This document shows, in pieces, positions 43,545-52,230 of a stretch of 58,307 bases of DNA. Numbering within the stretch: position 1 is the first letter of the stretch; each line of letters begins with the position of its first letter. The notes beneath the pieces are model-generated. The model did not search any database, was not told the DNA's origin, and saw only the letters and a program-made list of their open reading frames with translations. Where the stretch lies: the NCBI GenBank assembly GCA_017520505.1, contig JAFXFN010000003.1, positions 1 to 58,307 on the forward strand. Direction: 5' to 3'. The translations under genes and the position numbers were made by a program. The DNA is from Clostridia bacterium (GTDB lineage Bacteria > Bacillota > Clostridia > Oscillospirales > CAG-272).

Positions 43545-43633
43545 ACGTTTCTCCGAATACTTTTTTGTTAACTATACCACATATTTCCGGATTTTTAAAT
43601 AGGAAAATCGAAATTTATAAAAAAGAGGCTTTT

Positions 43634-44113
43634 ATGAACCGTTTTGAAAAAATAATATCAATACTTAAAGAAAGAGAAATGACAATTACGTTTGCCGAAA
43701 GCTGTACGGGCGGACTTCTTGCAAAGACATTTACGGATACGCCCGGTGTTTCAAGTGTATTTCTCGGCTCCGTGGTGACTTACGCAAACAGAATAAAAAG
43801 CGAGCTTATTGACGTTAAAGAAAAAACGCTGGAGCGTCACGGCGCTGTGTCAAGGGAAACGGCATACGAAATGGTAAAGGGTGCAAAATCCGTCTTCGGT
43901 GCTGACGTTGCCGTGTCCGTTACGGGTATTGCAGGGCCCGACGGCGGAAGTGAGGAAAAGCCCGTGGGGCTTGTTTATATCGGCATTTCAACGCCGACTT
44001 CAACCAACACGTACGAATTCCGTGCCGACAGCACGCTTGGCAGAACAGGCATAAGAGATGCGGTGGTAAGTGAGGTATGCAGAATTCTGGAGGACACCCT
44101 CGAAAATGAGTAA
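43634..44113 (+). CDS. pncC: Nicotinamide-nucleotide amidohydrolase (CinA C-terminal type)
   Basis: 159 residues from the ATG at 43634, which has GAGG 6 nt upstream. AESCTGGLLAKT (21-32) carries the catalytic serine; FLGSVVTYAN and TGIAGPDGG follow. It converts NMN to nicotinate mononucleotide in the pyridine salvage cycle. It is the stand-alone form without the CinA N-domain. First gene of a three-gene operon with the small membrane protein and rlmH. Confidence 0.9.
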   Translation: MNRFEKIISILKEREMTITFAESCTGGLLAKTFTDTPGVSSVFLGSVVTYANRIKSELIDVKEKTLERHGAVSRETAYEMVKGAKSVFGADVAVSVTGIAGPDGGSEEKPVGLVYIGISTPTSTNTYEFRADSTLGRTGIRDAVVSEVCRILEDTLENE

Positions 44114-44537
44114 AAAGAAAAAGAAGAAGCAAAGATATTACGAAAAAGAAGAAAACAATACGTCAGAGCTTCAAAGACGAAAGAAAAACGGACGGAAGCT
44201 GCTGATCATTGCAGGACTTTTCTGTGTGTTTGAGCTATTTTATCAAGGACTTTTACAGCTTGAAAAAAGGTATTTTCCGCTTTTTCCCGTGTCGGTGTAT
44301 GCATTGGCTGGGATTTTGTGCGTTTTGTTCTTCACGTATCTGATAATGAACAGAGGCAATCCGAAAGAAAAGGTAACCCCTGAGGAGCTTTCACCGAAAA
44401 TACCGTATGATGAGCGTGTACGGCTTTGCCGAAAATACAACGAAAGAAAAGAAAAGTCACGTGTGCTTATATATTTTATAGTCGCAATATCTGCCGTTAT
44501 CGCACTTGATTTTATCGTGCTTTTCCTTTTTCCGTGA
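44106..44537 (+). CDS. Small membrane protein of unknown function
   Basis: 143 residues from the ATG at 44106, which overlaps the pncC stop by 8 bp; GGAGG is 13 nt upstream. A very basic N-terminus (SKKKKKKQR) is followed by three membrane segments (about 32-50, 60-80, 118-140) and a soluble loop of about 35 residues. No known family recognised. It lies 7 bp before rlmH. Confidence 0.7.
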   Translation: MSKKKKKKQRYYEKEENNTSELQRRKKNGRKLLIIAGLFCVFELFYQGLLQLEKRYFPLFPVSVYALAGILCVLFFTYLIMNRGNPKEKVTPEELSPKIPYDERVRLCRKYNERKEKSRVLIYFIVAISAVIALDFIVLFLFP

Positions 44538-44544
44538 GGTTTTT

Positions 44545-45027
44545 ATGGTCAATTTTACAATAATATACGTCGGCAATATAAAGGACAAGTTTTTTGCCGA
44601 TGCCGTAGCTGAATACGAAAAACGCATAAAGGGCTTTTGCAAGCTTAAAAATATTGAAATAAAAGAAAAAAGACCGCCCGATGAGCCGAATGAGGCACAG
44701 ATTAAGGCGATACTTGATGCGGAGGGAGAAAAGATCCTCTCGTCAATTCCGCAGGGCGCATACAAAATCGCGCTTTGCGTTGAGGGCAAAAAGGTGACGA
44801 GCGAGGCGCTTTCAAAAATGCTCACCGAGCTTCCGCACAAGGGCTTTTCGGAGGCGGTATTCATTATCGGCTCATCTCACGGACTTGCCGATAAGGTAAA
44901 ATCTGCGTGTGATTTCCGTCTTTCTGTGTCCGATATGACGTTTCCGCACCGCTTGATGCGTGTCATTTTATCCGAGCAGCTCTACCGTGCGTGTACGATA
45001 GAGGCGCAGACGGGGTATCATAAATAG
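44545..45027 (+). CDS. rlmH: 23S rRNA (pseudouridine-1915-N3)-methyltransferase
   Basis: 160 residues from the ATG at 44545 (GAGG upstream). SPOUT fold: IIYVGNIKDKFF at the start, FIIGSSHGL (SAM loop), MTFPHRLMRVILSEQLYRA and the terminal YHK, all typical. It acts on the A-loop-distal helix 69 of the 70S ribosome. The last 25 bases of the gene are shared with the 3' end of yigZ. Confidence 0.95.
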   Translation: MVNFTIIYVGNIKDKFFADAVAEYEKRIKGFCKLKNIEIKEKRPPDEPNEAQIKAILDAEGEKILSSIPQGAYKIALCVEGKKVTSEALSKMLTELPHKGFSEAVFIIGSSHGLADKVKSACDFRLSVSDMTFPHRLMRVILSEQLYRACTIEAQTGYHK

Positions 45028-45050
45028 AGTTGAAAGTGGAAAGTTAAAAG
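45003..45050 (+). repeat. 48-bp repeat shared by the rlmH and yigZ ends (copy 1)
   Basis: Starts GGCGCAGACGGGGTATCATA and continues past the rlmH stop through GAGTTGAAAGT to AAGTTAAAAG. Identical for 35 bp, then 2 mismatches in the next 3, then 10 identical, to the inverted stretch 55728-55775. Further AGTTGAAAGTT repeats follow to about 45060; 45061-45120 shows no gene. Confidence 0.9.
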
Positions 45051-45122
45051 TTGAAAGTTGATAATGGTGACATCGCCCGGCTTCGTTCGTTTTATTCGTG
45101 GCATATTGCGCCTACATAATCA

Positions 45123-45165
45123 AAAGAACGGCTCAAGTTAAGAAAATTTGAGCCGTTCTGTTTTA
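45123..45165 (-). terminator. Bidirectional terminator between rlmH and the NAGPA gene
   Basis: Stem AGAACGGCTCAA...TTTGAGCCGTTCT with TTTTATTTT on one side; it can end both the plus-strand rlmH operon and the minus-strand wall-polymer operon. Confidence 0.85.
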
Positions 45166-45167
45166 TT

Positions 45168-46403
45168 TTATTTAAGTGACAATACAACTGCGTTTATGAC
45201 AGGTCGGGGTTCGTCGCCCGGGTCGCAGGGAGTATTTATTATCTTATATGCGCCGTCATCTGTGCGTGTGACGAGCGTTGCCGAGCCGCCGCCGTCAACC
45301 AAAAATGCGTTATAAAGGTCGAGGTCTGTTGCTAAAACGGGGAGATTCTGCGGATTTGAGCCGATGGAATCCTCACGGCGGCCGTCCATTGTTATGAACA
45401 TCATCGTGCCGTCCTTGTCGCATCCGATTATCGTTGCGGGATAGTTACAGCTCGGATCCTCACCTGTCAGCACACCCTGTTTTGCAAAGCAGATGTGACC
45501 GCCGACAGCATTTGTTATCTCTTGCCATATTGCCGTATCGATGCCTGCGGTGTCAACGACATTTACCGATATTTCGATTTCATCGTCAACGTCAAAGCCG
45601 TTTATAAGCGGTAACGCCTCTCCTCTTGCGGTGAGAACTATCTGATCTTCCTTTATCTTTTCGGGATTTTCGGGTGTTTCGGGGGCGAATATTTTATCGA
45701 CCTTACCTGTTATGACCTCACCGTGGCGCACGGTGTAATCACAGCCTGTATTTATGCGCACCTCGTACGCATCGTCAAGGGCATAATCACCCTCATTAAG
45801 CAGTCTGTCCGTGTACATAATAAGCGCATTGTCAGCGGGAAGTCTGTTGAGTCCCTCAACCTCGACCGAAATGCCCTTTGTAATGTTCTTGACCGTTATT
45901 TCAGCCGTGGGGTTACCCATTGCCATACGTCCGTCATCTGTGAAGCCGTATGCCCAGAACTCACCCTCAAACGGTGTTTCTTTAACTATGTGCGCCGTTG
46001 AGATTATCTCACCGCCGTAAATGTTGAAGCCACGGGGCGTTGTCATTGATTTTTTAACAACGGGGTCTGATGCACCGCCGTATGACGTTCCCTTACCCTC
46101 AATTCTTGCGTGTGCATAGGACACCATCCACAAGTCACCGTTGACAGCGGCAACAGGTGTCATATCTGTTTCCTTGTCGAGTCTTTCGCACAGCGTTGTT
46201 ACCACACGAAGCTCATTTGCATACGTTGCGCACGGCAAAACATCAACACGGAATTTTTCATTTTTCGGATCAAACTGCACGATGTTTATTTTGTTCGGGC
46301 CGTAGGGCGACTCCTTAGGTGTCTGTACAAACGTGTGTTTTACACCGTCGCAGATCATACGGGATTCATTTTTTATCTGTCCTTGTAATTTTATGTCTTT
46401 CAT
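45168..46403 (-). CDS. Phosphodiester glycosidase (NAGPA) family protein
   Basis: 411 residues. The NAGPA/DUF2233 domain has VAAVNGDLW, RGFNIYGGE, NAVGG (ligand site), DLDLYNAFLVDGGGSATLV and the end EPRPVINAVVLSLK. In animals this family uncovers GlcNAc from phosphodiesters; bacterial members act on wall or capsule polymers. No signal peptide or membrane helix is visible, which is unusual if it acts outside the cell. It follows tagD by 13 bp, GGAG before the ATG, and closes the operon. Confidence 0.85.
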   Translation of the reverse strand: MKDIKLQGQIKNESRMICDGVKHTFVQTPKESPYGPNKINIVQFDPKNEKFRVDVLPCATYANELRVVTTLCERLDKETDMTPVAAVNGDLWMVSYAHARIEGKGTSYGGASDPVVKKSMTTPRGFNIYGGEIISTAHIVKETPFEGEFWAYGFTDDGRMAMGNPTAEITVKNITKGISVEVEGLNRLPADNALIMYTDRLLNEGDYALDDAYEVRINTGCDYTVRHGEVITGKVDKIFAPETPENPEKIKEDQIVLTARGEALPLINGFDVDDEIEISVNVVDTAGIDTAIWQEITNAVGGHICFAKQGVLTGEDPSCNYPATIIGCDKDGTMMFITMDGRREDSIGSNPQNLPVLATDLDLYNAFLVDGGGSATLVTRTDDGAYKIINTPCDPGDEPRPVINAVVLSLK

Positions 46404-46416
46404 AGTTAACTCCGAT

Positions 46417-46836
46417 TTATTTACTTGTTAATGTGGCAAGCGCCTTTTTGAGCATCGTTGACGATGTTCCCTCGGTATAGGGGAAATATACTATTTCAAC
46501 GCCGAAGGGCTTGAATTTTTCCTCAAGCTCCGTAAAAAGGGGCGAGCCCTTCCAGTCGTCGCCGACAAACATACGGTCGAACTTGTATTCCTCCCAAGCG
46601 GCAAACTTATCCCTGTGTGTCTGCGGTACGACCTTGTCGACGTACTTTATCGCCTCGACTATCTGCACTCTTTCCTCGAATGAGATAACGGGAGTCTTGT
46701 TTTTGTACTGCATAACAAGCTCGTCAGTGCTGACACCGACGATGAGAAAATCACATTTTTCCTTTGCACGCTTTAAAATATTCAAGTGTCCTATGTGAAA
46801 AAGATCAAATACGCCTGTTGTATAACCTATTATCAT
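46417..46836 (-). CDS. tagD: Glycerol-3-phosphate cytidylyltransferase
   Basis: 139 residues. GVFDLFHIGHLNILKRAK (8-25) has the HxGH nucleotidyl-transferase site; EGTSSTMLKK near the end matches the ISTTxL/K signature. It makes CDP-glycerol for wall teichoic or related poly(glycerol-phosphate). It precedes NAGPA and follows the TagF-like gene. Confidence 0.9.
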   Translation of the reverse strand: MIIGYTTGVFDLFHIGHLNILKRAKEKCDFLIVGVSTDELVMQYKNKTPVISFEERVQIVEAIKYVDKVVPQTHRDKFAAWEEYKFDRMFVGDDWKGSPLFTELEEKFKPFGVEIVYFPYTEGTSSTMLKKALATLTSK

Positions 46837-46849
46837 TTTAACACCCTCT

Positions 46850-47998
46850 TTATTTTGTTATTTCCGCAATTTTTTCGGCAAGAGCCTTGCACGATGTACC
46901 GTTTTCATAGCTTCCGACATTTGCGAGAAATTCATTTATTTTGTTTTCATATCCTGCGGTATCGAAATTCGTTATATATTCGGTGAGTGCTTCGTTGTCA
47001 AGCGCATACGGAAAAGGAAGCTCGTCGATGCCGAAATAAAATCCACGCTCATCAGATAGGTATTTTTCCATATCGGGAACGTACAAAACACACGGCATTT
47101 TGCGTATCGCCATATCGAACATACACGATGAATAGTCGGTTATAAGAAGGTCACACGATGCGATAAGCTCCTGAATATCGGGGTAAGACGTCGCATCGTA
47201 AGCACCGCCGCACGGCGGTGTTATGTCCTTTGCAACATTCGGATGCAAGCGGTACAGAAATGCCCACTTTCCGCCGAATTTCGCCTGCAAAGCATTTATT
47301 ATACCCTCACAGTCAATGCCGTGAAGCGCATCACATTCGGAATCTCTGAAGGTCGGTGCATAAAGCACGGTCTTAGTACCCTTATCAAGCGAAAAATATT
47401 TTCTGACCTTTTCACAGCTTTCGGCGTTGTCCTTGAAAAAGATGTCGCACCTCGGTGTTCCGCCCTCAAGGATGTCGCCGTCATACCAGAACGAATTTTT
47501 GAAAATATCCGTGCTGAATTTACAGCCGGACACGATAAGGTCGCACTTATCGGAGTCTGTTTTGGCACGCTTTGCGTAATCCTCGCCCAAAAATTTGACA
47601 GCATCGCCCTCGATTTTTTTGAGTCTTATCGAGCTGTGCCACGTCTGTATGTAAAACTGCCCTTTTCTTTTGTTGAAATAGTGCATATCGCCCGTTCTGA
47701 TATTGGAAATGATTATTTTTGCCGTCGAAATCTCTTTAAGATATTCTATCGAAAAATACTGCACGGCACGCACGCCGCACGGCAAGTCCTTCGGAGGCGA
47801 CTTTGTTCTGTCGTACACCCAAACGATATCGTATTTATCGGGGAAATTTTCGCACAGATATTCAATTATGTATTTCGGGCTGTCGCCGAAGCCTTTAAAA
47901 AGGCTGTTCCAAGCGATTATTTTGTTCTTTTTTATCGGACAGTGTCCGTAAATTCCGAGATAAATCTTATGTCGGAGCTTTTTTATTTTCGCAAGCAT
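46850..47998 (-). CDS. CDP-glycerol glycerophosphotransferase (TagB/TagF-like)
   Basis: 382 residues, the length of TagB-type single-domain enzymes. WHSSIRLKKIEGDA and LITDYSSCMFDMAIRKMPCVLY are the family signatures, with LYAPTFRD and RLHPN between. It transfers glycerol phosphate from CDP-glycerol to a growing chain or linker. It starts 6 bp after the GT2 stop and precedes tagD, so donor and transferase are in one operon. Confidence 0.88.
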   Translation of the reverse strand: MLAKIKKLRHKIYLGIYGHCPIKKNKIIAWNSLFKGFGDSPKYIIEYLCENFPDKYDIVWVYDRTKSPPKDLPCGVRAVQYFSIEYLKEISTAKIIISNIRTGDMHYFNKRKGQFYIQTWHSSIRLKKIEGDAVKFLGEDYAKRAKTDSDKCDLIVSGCKFSTDIFKNSFWYDGDILEGGTPRCDIFFKDNAESCEKVRKYFSLDKGTKTVLYAPTFRDSECDALHGIDCEGIINALQAKFGGKWAFLYRLHPNVAKDITPPCGGAYDATSYPDIQELIASCDLLITDYSSCMFDMAIRKMPCVLYVPDMEKYLSDERGFYFGIDELPFPYALDNEALTEYITNFDTAGYENKINEFLANVGSYENGTSCKALAEKIAEITK

Positions 47999-48004
47999 TT
48001 TTAA

Positions 48005-49042
48005 TTATTTTCCGTATTTAATAAGGAAAAGCACCTTTCTGAATACTCTTATGAAAATATTTGACTGATGTGTAAAAATAAATGTCGAGAGCTTAGGGGA
48101 GATCATCGTAAGGTCAAGATAATATTTTCCCTCACCCTTTACCGTGTTTTTATATGCGTACGTTTTTTTATAATCGGGAAGACGCTTTTTGACACTTTCT
48201 TTTATATTGTATATTTTGTCAATTTCCTCACGCTCGTAATTATCAAAGCAGGTATAAAGAAGATTTGACACGCTCATAGACAAAAACTTCGCATCTACAG
48301 CATTTTTGTGTTTTTCGTAAAGCCCTCTTTCAAGACAGTCATCGAAAATTCTGTCGGTTATTTTAAGACGCTCAAACTTACGTTTATCCTTTTTGTTTCT
48401 CGTGGTCGAGTTCGGGCTTTGGAAATAGCAATAGAAATCGCCATTACATTTATGTATTGTTTTTGCGTGAAGCCCTGTCATAAAATTGAACCACGCATCC
48501 TCAAAAAACAGCCTTTCGGGAAAAAACAGACCGTTTTCGATGATAAAGTCACGTTTATATATCCTTGTCCAGAAAAGACCGCAGGATGACAGGTATTTAA
48601 GCCGTTTTTCTTCATTCATCACGCCGACATCGGATTCCGTATAGGGAAGCGTCTGTGAAATTTCCTTTCCGTTTTCCTCAAAGATGCAGCAATCTCCGCC
48701 TGAAAGGTCTGCGCCGTTTGCGTTTTCATATAACGCACGGCACATATCGGGCTTTATGAAGTCGTCGCTGTCCAAAAACAGAAGATACTCGCCGACAGCT
48801 TCTCTTATTCCTACGTTTCTCGCACCGCCCTGACGGATGTTTTCGGGAAGATATATGCCTCTGAATTTACCTTGATATTTTTCCGCATACTGCTTTATTA
48901 TATCACGGCTGTTATCTGTTGATAAGTCGTCAACGGCAATTATCTCTATATCGTCAAGAGTCTGTGACAGGCAGCTTCCGAAGCATCTGTCAAGATACAT
49001 TGACGTATTGTGAACAGGAATTATTATGCTTACCTTAGCCAT
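48005..49042 (-). CDS. GT2 glycosyltransferase (wall or capsule polymer)
   Basis: 345 residues from the ATG at 49042; GGAGG lies 6 nt upstream. SIIIPVHNTSMYLDRC (5-20), AVDDLSTDNS, RNVGIREAVGEYLLFLDSDDF (with DSDD) and the acceptor WTRIYKRDF form the GT-A fold. A second domain of about 130 residues follows. Sugar unknown. First gene of the operon with the TagF-like, tagD and NAGPA genes. Confidence 0.85.
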   Translation of the reverse strand: MAKVSIIIPVHNTSMYLDRCFGSCLSQTLDDIEIIAVDDLSTDNSRDIIKQYAEKYQGKFRGIYLPENIRQGGARNVGIREAVGEYLLFLDSDDFIKPDMCRALYENANGADLSGGDCCIFEENGKEISQTLPYTESDVGVMNEEKRLKYLSSCGLFWTRIYKRDFIIENGLFFPERLFFEDAWFNFMTGLHAKTIHKCNGDFYCYFQSPNSTTRNKKDKRKFERLKITDRIFDDCLERGLYEKHKNAVDAKFLSMSVSNLLYTCFDNYEREEIDKIYNIKESVKKRLPDYKKTYAYKNTVKGEGKYYLDLTMISPKLSTFIFTHQSNIFIRVFRKVLFLIKYGK

Positions 49043-49080
49043 AACTACCTCCGAAAACACAGTATAATTATCCATAATCT

Positions 49081-49109
49081 ATGATAACACATAAACTTAT
49101 ATTATGCAA
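49081..49109 (-). promoter_or_regulatory. Promoter of the GT2-TagF-tagD-NAGPA operon
   Basis: On the minus strand TTGCAT (49104-49109), 17-nt spacer, TATCAT (49081-49086). Confidence 0.6.
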
Positions 49110-49141
49110 TAGTTTTTTTCAAAACTTCATATAATGTTTGC

Positions 49142-49170
49142 TTGACTTTTATGTACCGCTGTGATAAAAT
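49142..49170 (+). promoter_or_regulatory. Promoter of the GT4 glycosyltransferase gene
   Basis: TTGACT (49142-49147), 17-nt spacer, TAAAAT (49165-49170). Divergent from the neighbouring operon. Confidence 0.7.
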
Positions 49171-49193
49171 TAATAAAAAAAGAGTAGGTTTTT

Positions 49194-50321
49194 ATGAAAA
49201 TACTTATTTTGAATCACGGATTACACATATCGGGCGTTTCCCGTGCACTTGTTAATTTTGCAAACGCACTTGCCGAAAACGGACACGATGTCACCGTAAA
49301 AATAGAAATAAACGATTTTACTCTGGCAAACTTACTTTCTCCAAAGGTTAAATTGTCGTTACTTTTGAAAGAGCCTCACCCATTCGGTCTTCGTGTAAAA
49401 GGATTTTTGAGATTTTATGAAAAATGGAAAAAGCATCTTTTGACACTTCCCGCAGAAAAGCAATATAAAAAGGTCGTAAAAGAAAAATATGATGTCGAAA
49501 TGGCATTTAACAGGGGAAATATTGCAAAAATGATTTCCGGTTCAAACAGCGATGCCAAAAAGATCATCTGGGTACACAGCGATTATATCAAATGCGGCAA
49601 CGGATTCGCCGGTTTTAAAACAGGTGACGAAGCAATAGAAGCATATAAAAAATTCGATAAAATACTGTGTGTTTCAAATCAGGCAAAAAAATCATTTGAA
49701 GAACTTTTTAAAATTGACAACACCACATGCGTGACATATAATTTATTCGATATTGATAAAATATTGTCGCTTTCCGCTGAAAAAAGTTTTGAAAAGAAAA
49801 AATTTACTATATGCGCCGTGGGCAGATTGCACGAATCAAAAAACTATTCTTTACTTTTGAAGGTCTGCAAAACACTTAATGACAGAGGACTTGATTTTTG
49901 TTGCTACATCGTAGGCGGCGGAGATGAAGAAAAGGAGCTTTTGAAGCAAAAACAAGAGCTCGGACTTGACAATGTCATCTTTGTCGGTGCAAGCAATAAT
50001 CCATATTCTTATATGGCGCAAAGCGACATTTATATCAGCACCTCGATATATGAGGGACTTTCCACGACGACGATAGAAGCTTTGATACTCGGCAAGCCCT
50101 GTGTGGTTACAAACTGTACAGGTATGGAGGAAATACTTACAGAAAACGGCGAAGTATACGGAATGATCGTGCCAATTGATGAAGTGGCAATCGCAGATGC
50201 CGTAGAAAATATTTATAATTCACCGACACTTGCCGAAGAGCTTAAAAGCAAAGCCTTAAAACGTGCAAAAGCTTTTGAAAGCACAACGCTTTACGAAAAA
50301 ATAATCGATGCAATCAAATAA
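49194..50321 (+). CDS. GT4-family glycosyltransferase
   Basis: 375 residues. A GT-B fold with NHGLHISGVSRALVNFANAL at the start and, in the donor domain, AVGRLHESKNYSLL, GGGDEEKELL and STSIYEGLSTTTIEALILGKP (the E-x7-E site). It is more A/T rich than the adjacent genes, so it may have a different origin. No partner gene on its strand; it is transcribed alone, divergent from the wall-polymer operon. Confidence 0.88.
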   Translation: MKILILNHGLHISGVSRALVNFANALAENGHDVTVKIEINDFTLANLLSPKVKLSLLLKEPHPFGLRVKGFLRFYEKWKKHLLTLPAEKQYKKVVKEKYDVEMAFNRGNIAKMISGSNSDAKKIIWVHSDYIKCGNGFAGFKTGDEAIEAYKKFDKILCVSNQAKKSFEELFKIDNTTCVTYNLFDIDKILSLSAEKSFEKKKFTICAVGRLHESKNYSLLLKVCKTLNDRGLDFCCYIVGGGDEEKELLKQKQELGLDNVIFVGASNNPYSYMAQSDIYISTSIYEGLSTTTIEALILGKPCVVTNCTGMEEILTENGEVYGMIVPIDEVAIADAVENIYNSPTLAEELKSKALKRAKAFESTTLYEKIIDAIK

Positions 50322-50333
50322 TTAAACCTGCCG

Positions 50334-50366
50334 AAAATATCCGTTTAAACACGGATATTTTTCTTT
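50334..50366 (+). terminator. Terminator of the GT4 gene
   Basis: Stem AAAATATCCGT...ACGGATATTTTT followed by CTTTT, 12 bp after the stop. Confidence 0.8.
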
Positions 50367-50370
50367 TGCA

Positions 50371-50400
50371 GTCATAAAATCATTTGCGCCGTCATATACT
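50371..50400 (+). promoter_or_regulatory. Candidate sigma-E promoter of spoIIP
   Basis: GTCATAA (50371-50377) resembles the sigma-E -35; 15 nt later CATATACT (50393-50400) resembles the -10 CATACANT. The spoIIP start with AGGAGGAAG follows. spoIIP is known to be sigma-E dependent elsewhere, which makes the match plausible. Confidence 0.5.
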
Positions 50401-50426
50401 TTATCAGTACATACAGGAGGAAGTAT

Positions 50427-51614
50427 ATGAAAAACACGGATATTGATTTTTTAAAGCTCAAGGAAAACACCCCGTCGAATATTCAAAGGGGGCTGAAAAG
50501 GGAAAAATTTTTCACCTGCTTACGCTCTTACGTTATTTATCCTGCGGCGCTTCTATGCCTTTTGCTCGGTCTTATTTTCACCGCCGAGGACGGGGCATCT
50601 TACGTTTTCGGCGCATCTGGCATCGCAGAGGAAAGCACTGTTTCAGCCGACACGGATACAACCGCACCCAACCCCGAAACAGAGGCGGAGAGGAATAACA
50701 TCACAGTTGAAGTGCCGTTTATTCTCGGCATTGATGACCAGATGCCGCTGGGACTTTTCGAATATTACTATTTAAACCGTGACGTTCTGCCCGATGATAT
50801 ATACGGATTTAACTACAACCTCGTTCCCGAGGGACACCGTGCTATCGTGCCGATATCGCTTGCAAGGGAATCAAACGGCGGAAAGATGTATATCAAAAAC
50901 AACTCAAAACACGAGCTTGATGCAGACGATTACAAGGATTTTACGCTCCCCGAATACGAAGAAACGGACGAATACACCGTTTTGATAGTACATACACACG
51001 GCACGGAGGCTTATACCCCCGACGGTGTGCTGTCAGATCCGCTTGATGATCCGTATGTCACACGGTCAAAAAACAATGAGGAAAACGTGGTATCCATCGG
51101 TGCTCTGATGGCTGAGGTGTTTGAAAAAAACGGCATCAGAACGCTTCACCACGCTGTGGCGATAGATGCGACGGTCGATGACTTTTATGACTCCTACACC
51201 GAATCGGGAACGGTCATAAGACGAACCCTGCGGAAATATCCGTCGATTAAATACGTTTTTGACATTCACCGTGACGGTCTTGAGCTGTCAAGCGGTGAAA
51301 AAGCAAAGGTCATCTGCGCTGTCGACGGCAAGCGTGCGGCGCAGGTCATGAGCGTTATCGGCTCGGACACTCTGTACGATCACCCGAATTGGGAAGAAAA
51401 TCTCGCATTTGCCGTAAAGCTTCAGCGCAGACTTGAGGACAATTACACCGACTTTTGCCGTCCTATAAACGTCAAGCAGAATACCTACAATCAGGACTAC
51501 GGCCCTCTGAGCCTGCTTCTTGAAATAGGAACTGACGGAAATACACTTGAAGAAGCACGATATTCAGCGGAAATTCTCGCCGGTGAGTTAGCCGACCTTA
51601 TCAAAAACGGATGA
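50427..51614 (+). CDS. spoIIP: Stage II sporulation protein P
   Basis: 395 residues. One N-terminal membrane segment (about 34-53), a linker, then the amidase domain with VLIVHTHGTEAY (185-196), FDIHRDGLE and LLLEIGTDGNT. The His/Glu residues bind zinc. With SpoIID and SpoIIM it cuts peptidoglycan so that the mother-cell membrane can engulf the forespore. The usual neighbour gpr is absent. Confidence 0.92.
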   Translation: MKNTDIDFLKLKENTPSNIQRGLKREKFFTCLRSYVIYPAALLCLLLGLIFTAEDGASYVFGASGIAEESTVSADTDTTAPNPETEAERNNITVEVPFILGIDDQMPLGLFEYYYLNRDVLPDDIYGFNYNLVPEGHRAIVPISLARESNGGKMYIKNNSKHELDADDYKDFTLPEYEETDEYTVLIVHTHGTEAYTPDGVLSDPLDDPYVTRSKNNEENVVSIGALMAEVFEKNGIRTLHHAVAIDATVDDFYDSYTESGTVIRRTLRKYPSIKYVFDIHRDGLELSSGEKAKVICAVDGKRAAQVMSVIGSDTLYDHPNWEENLAFAVKLQRRLEDNYTDFCRPINVKQNTYNQDYGPLSLLLEIGTDGNTLEEARYSAEILAGELADLIKNG

Positions 51615-51679
51615 TGTATTTTTCAAAACCGTTTGCGTTGCTTTAATTAAGTGCGGTAATTCAAAGCCTTCCTCTTTCA

Positions 51680-52186
51680 TAAGAATGAAGTTCATCGGTT
51701 TGGAAGGTGGCACGGCTATGAGTTGCACGCAACTCAATGTGACAGAATGAGCCTGCGTTATAGTCCCGTTTTGCTGAATTTTATCATTACGAACTCTCCC
51801 TCAGTCTCGCATTCGCTCGACAGCTCCCTCCCGGAAGGAGCCTGACGCTGCGGCGGGATCGCTCCCTCTGCTGACAGTCATAACCACCAGCTAAGCCGGT
51901 GGCTTGCTCAGCCCTATAAGGGCATGTTACTGGCGGGGCTGAAAGCCCACCGAAACATTTGACACTTGCAAACTCGCCCTACCGCCACAGATGTGGCTAC
52001 TATTTCGCCTCCCTTGTGCAAAGGGAGGTGGCACGGCTTGCCGTGACGGAGGGATTGTTTGGCTTACTCTTACACGGCTACAACCCCTCAGTCGCATCGA
52101 GTTGTAAACAACTCGTGCTGACAGCTCCCCTTACACAGGGGAGCCTGACGCTTCAGCAGATCGTCGGGCGACAAAACCTCTGCTGA
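51680..52186. repeat. Composite repeat region with a structured-RNA-like core
   Basis: No gene in 51615-52230. Two related units, CTCAGTC..GACAGCTCCC..GGAGCCTGACGC..CCTCTGCTGAC, lie at about 51798-51885 and 52087-52187. GGAGGTGGCACGGCTTGCCGTGAC-type hairpins occur at about 51704-51752 and 52024-52048. Between them (51880-52000) is a chain of stems: CCACCAGC..GCCGGTGG, GCCC-TATAA-GGGC, GGGCT-GA-AAGCCC, then TTTGACACTTGCAAACTCG. Confidence 0.65.
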
Positions 52187-52229
52187 CAAAAAAAGGCTTA
52201 CAAACGGACCTCCGTTTGTAAGCCTTTTT
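52187..52229 (-). terminator. Terminator of the ECF sigma/RsgI-like operon (bidirectional)
   Basis: AAAAAAAGGCTTACAAACGG paired with CCGTTTGTAAGCCTTTTT, a 16-bp stem ending at the stop of the minus-strand gene. Confidence 0.88.
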
Positions 52230-52230
52230 C

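Noticed and set aside
51959..52186. 75-codon plus-strand open frame after spoIIP
   Set aside because: It lies within the composite repeat region, and its translation follows the hairpins; no initiation site.
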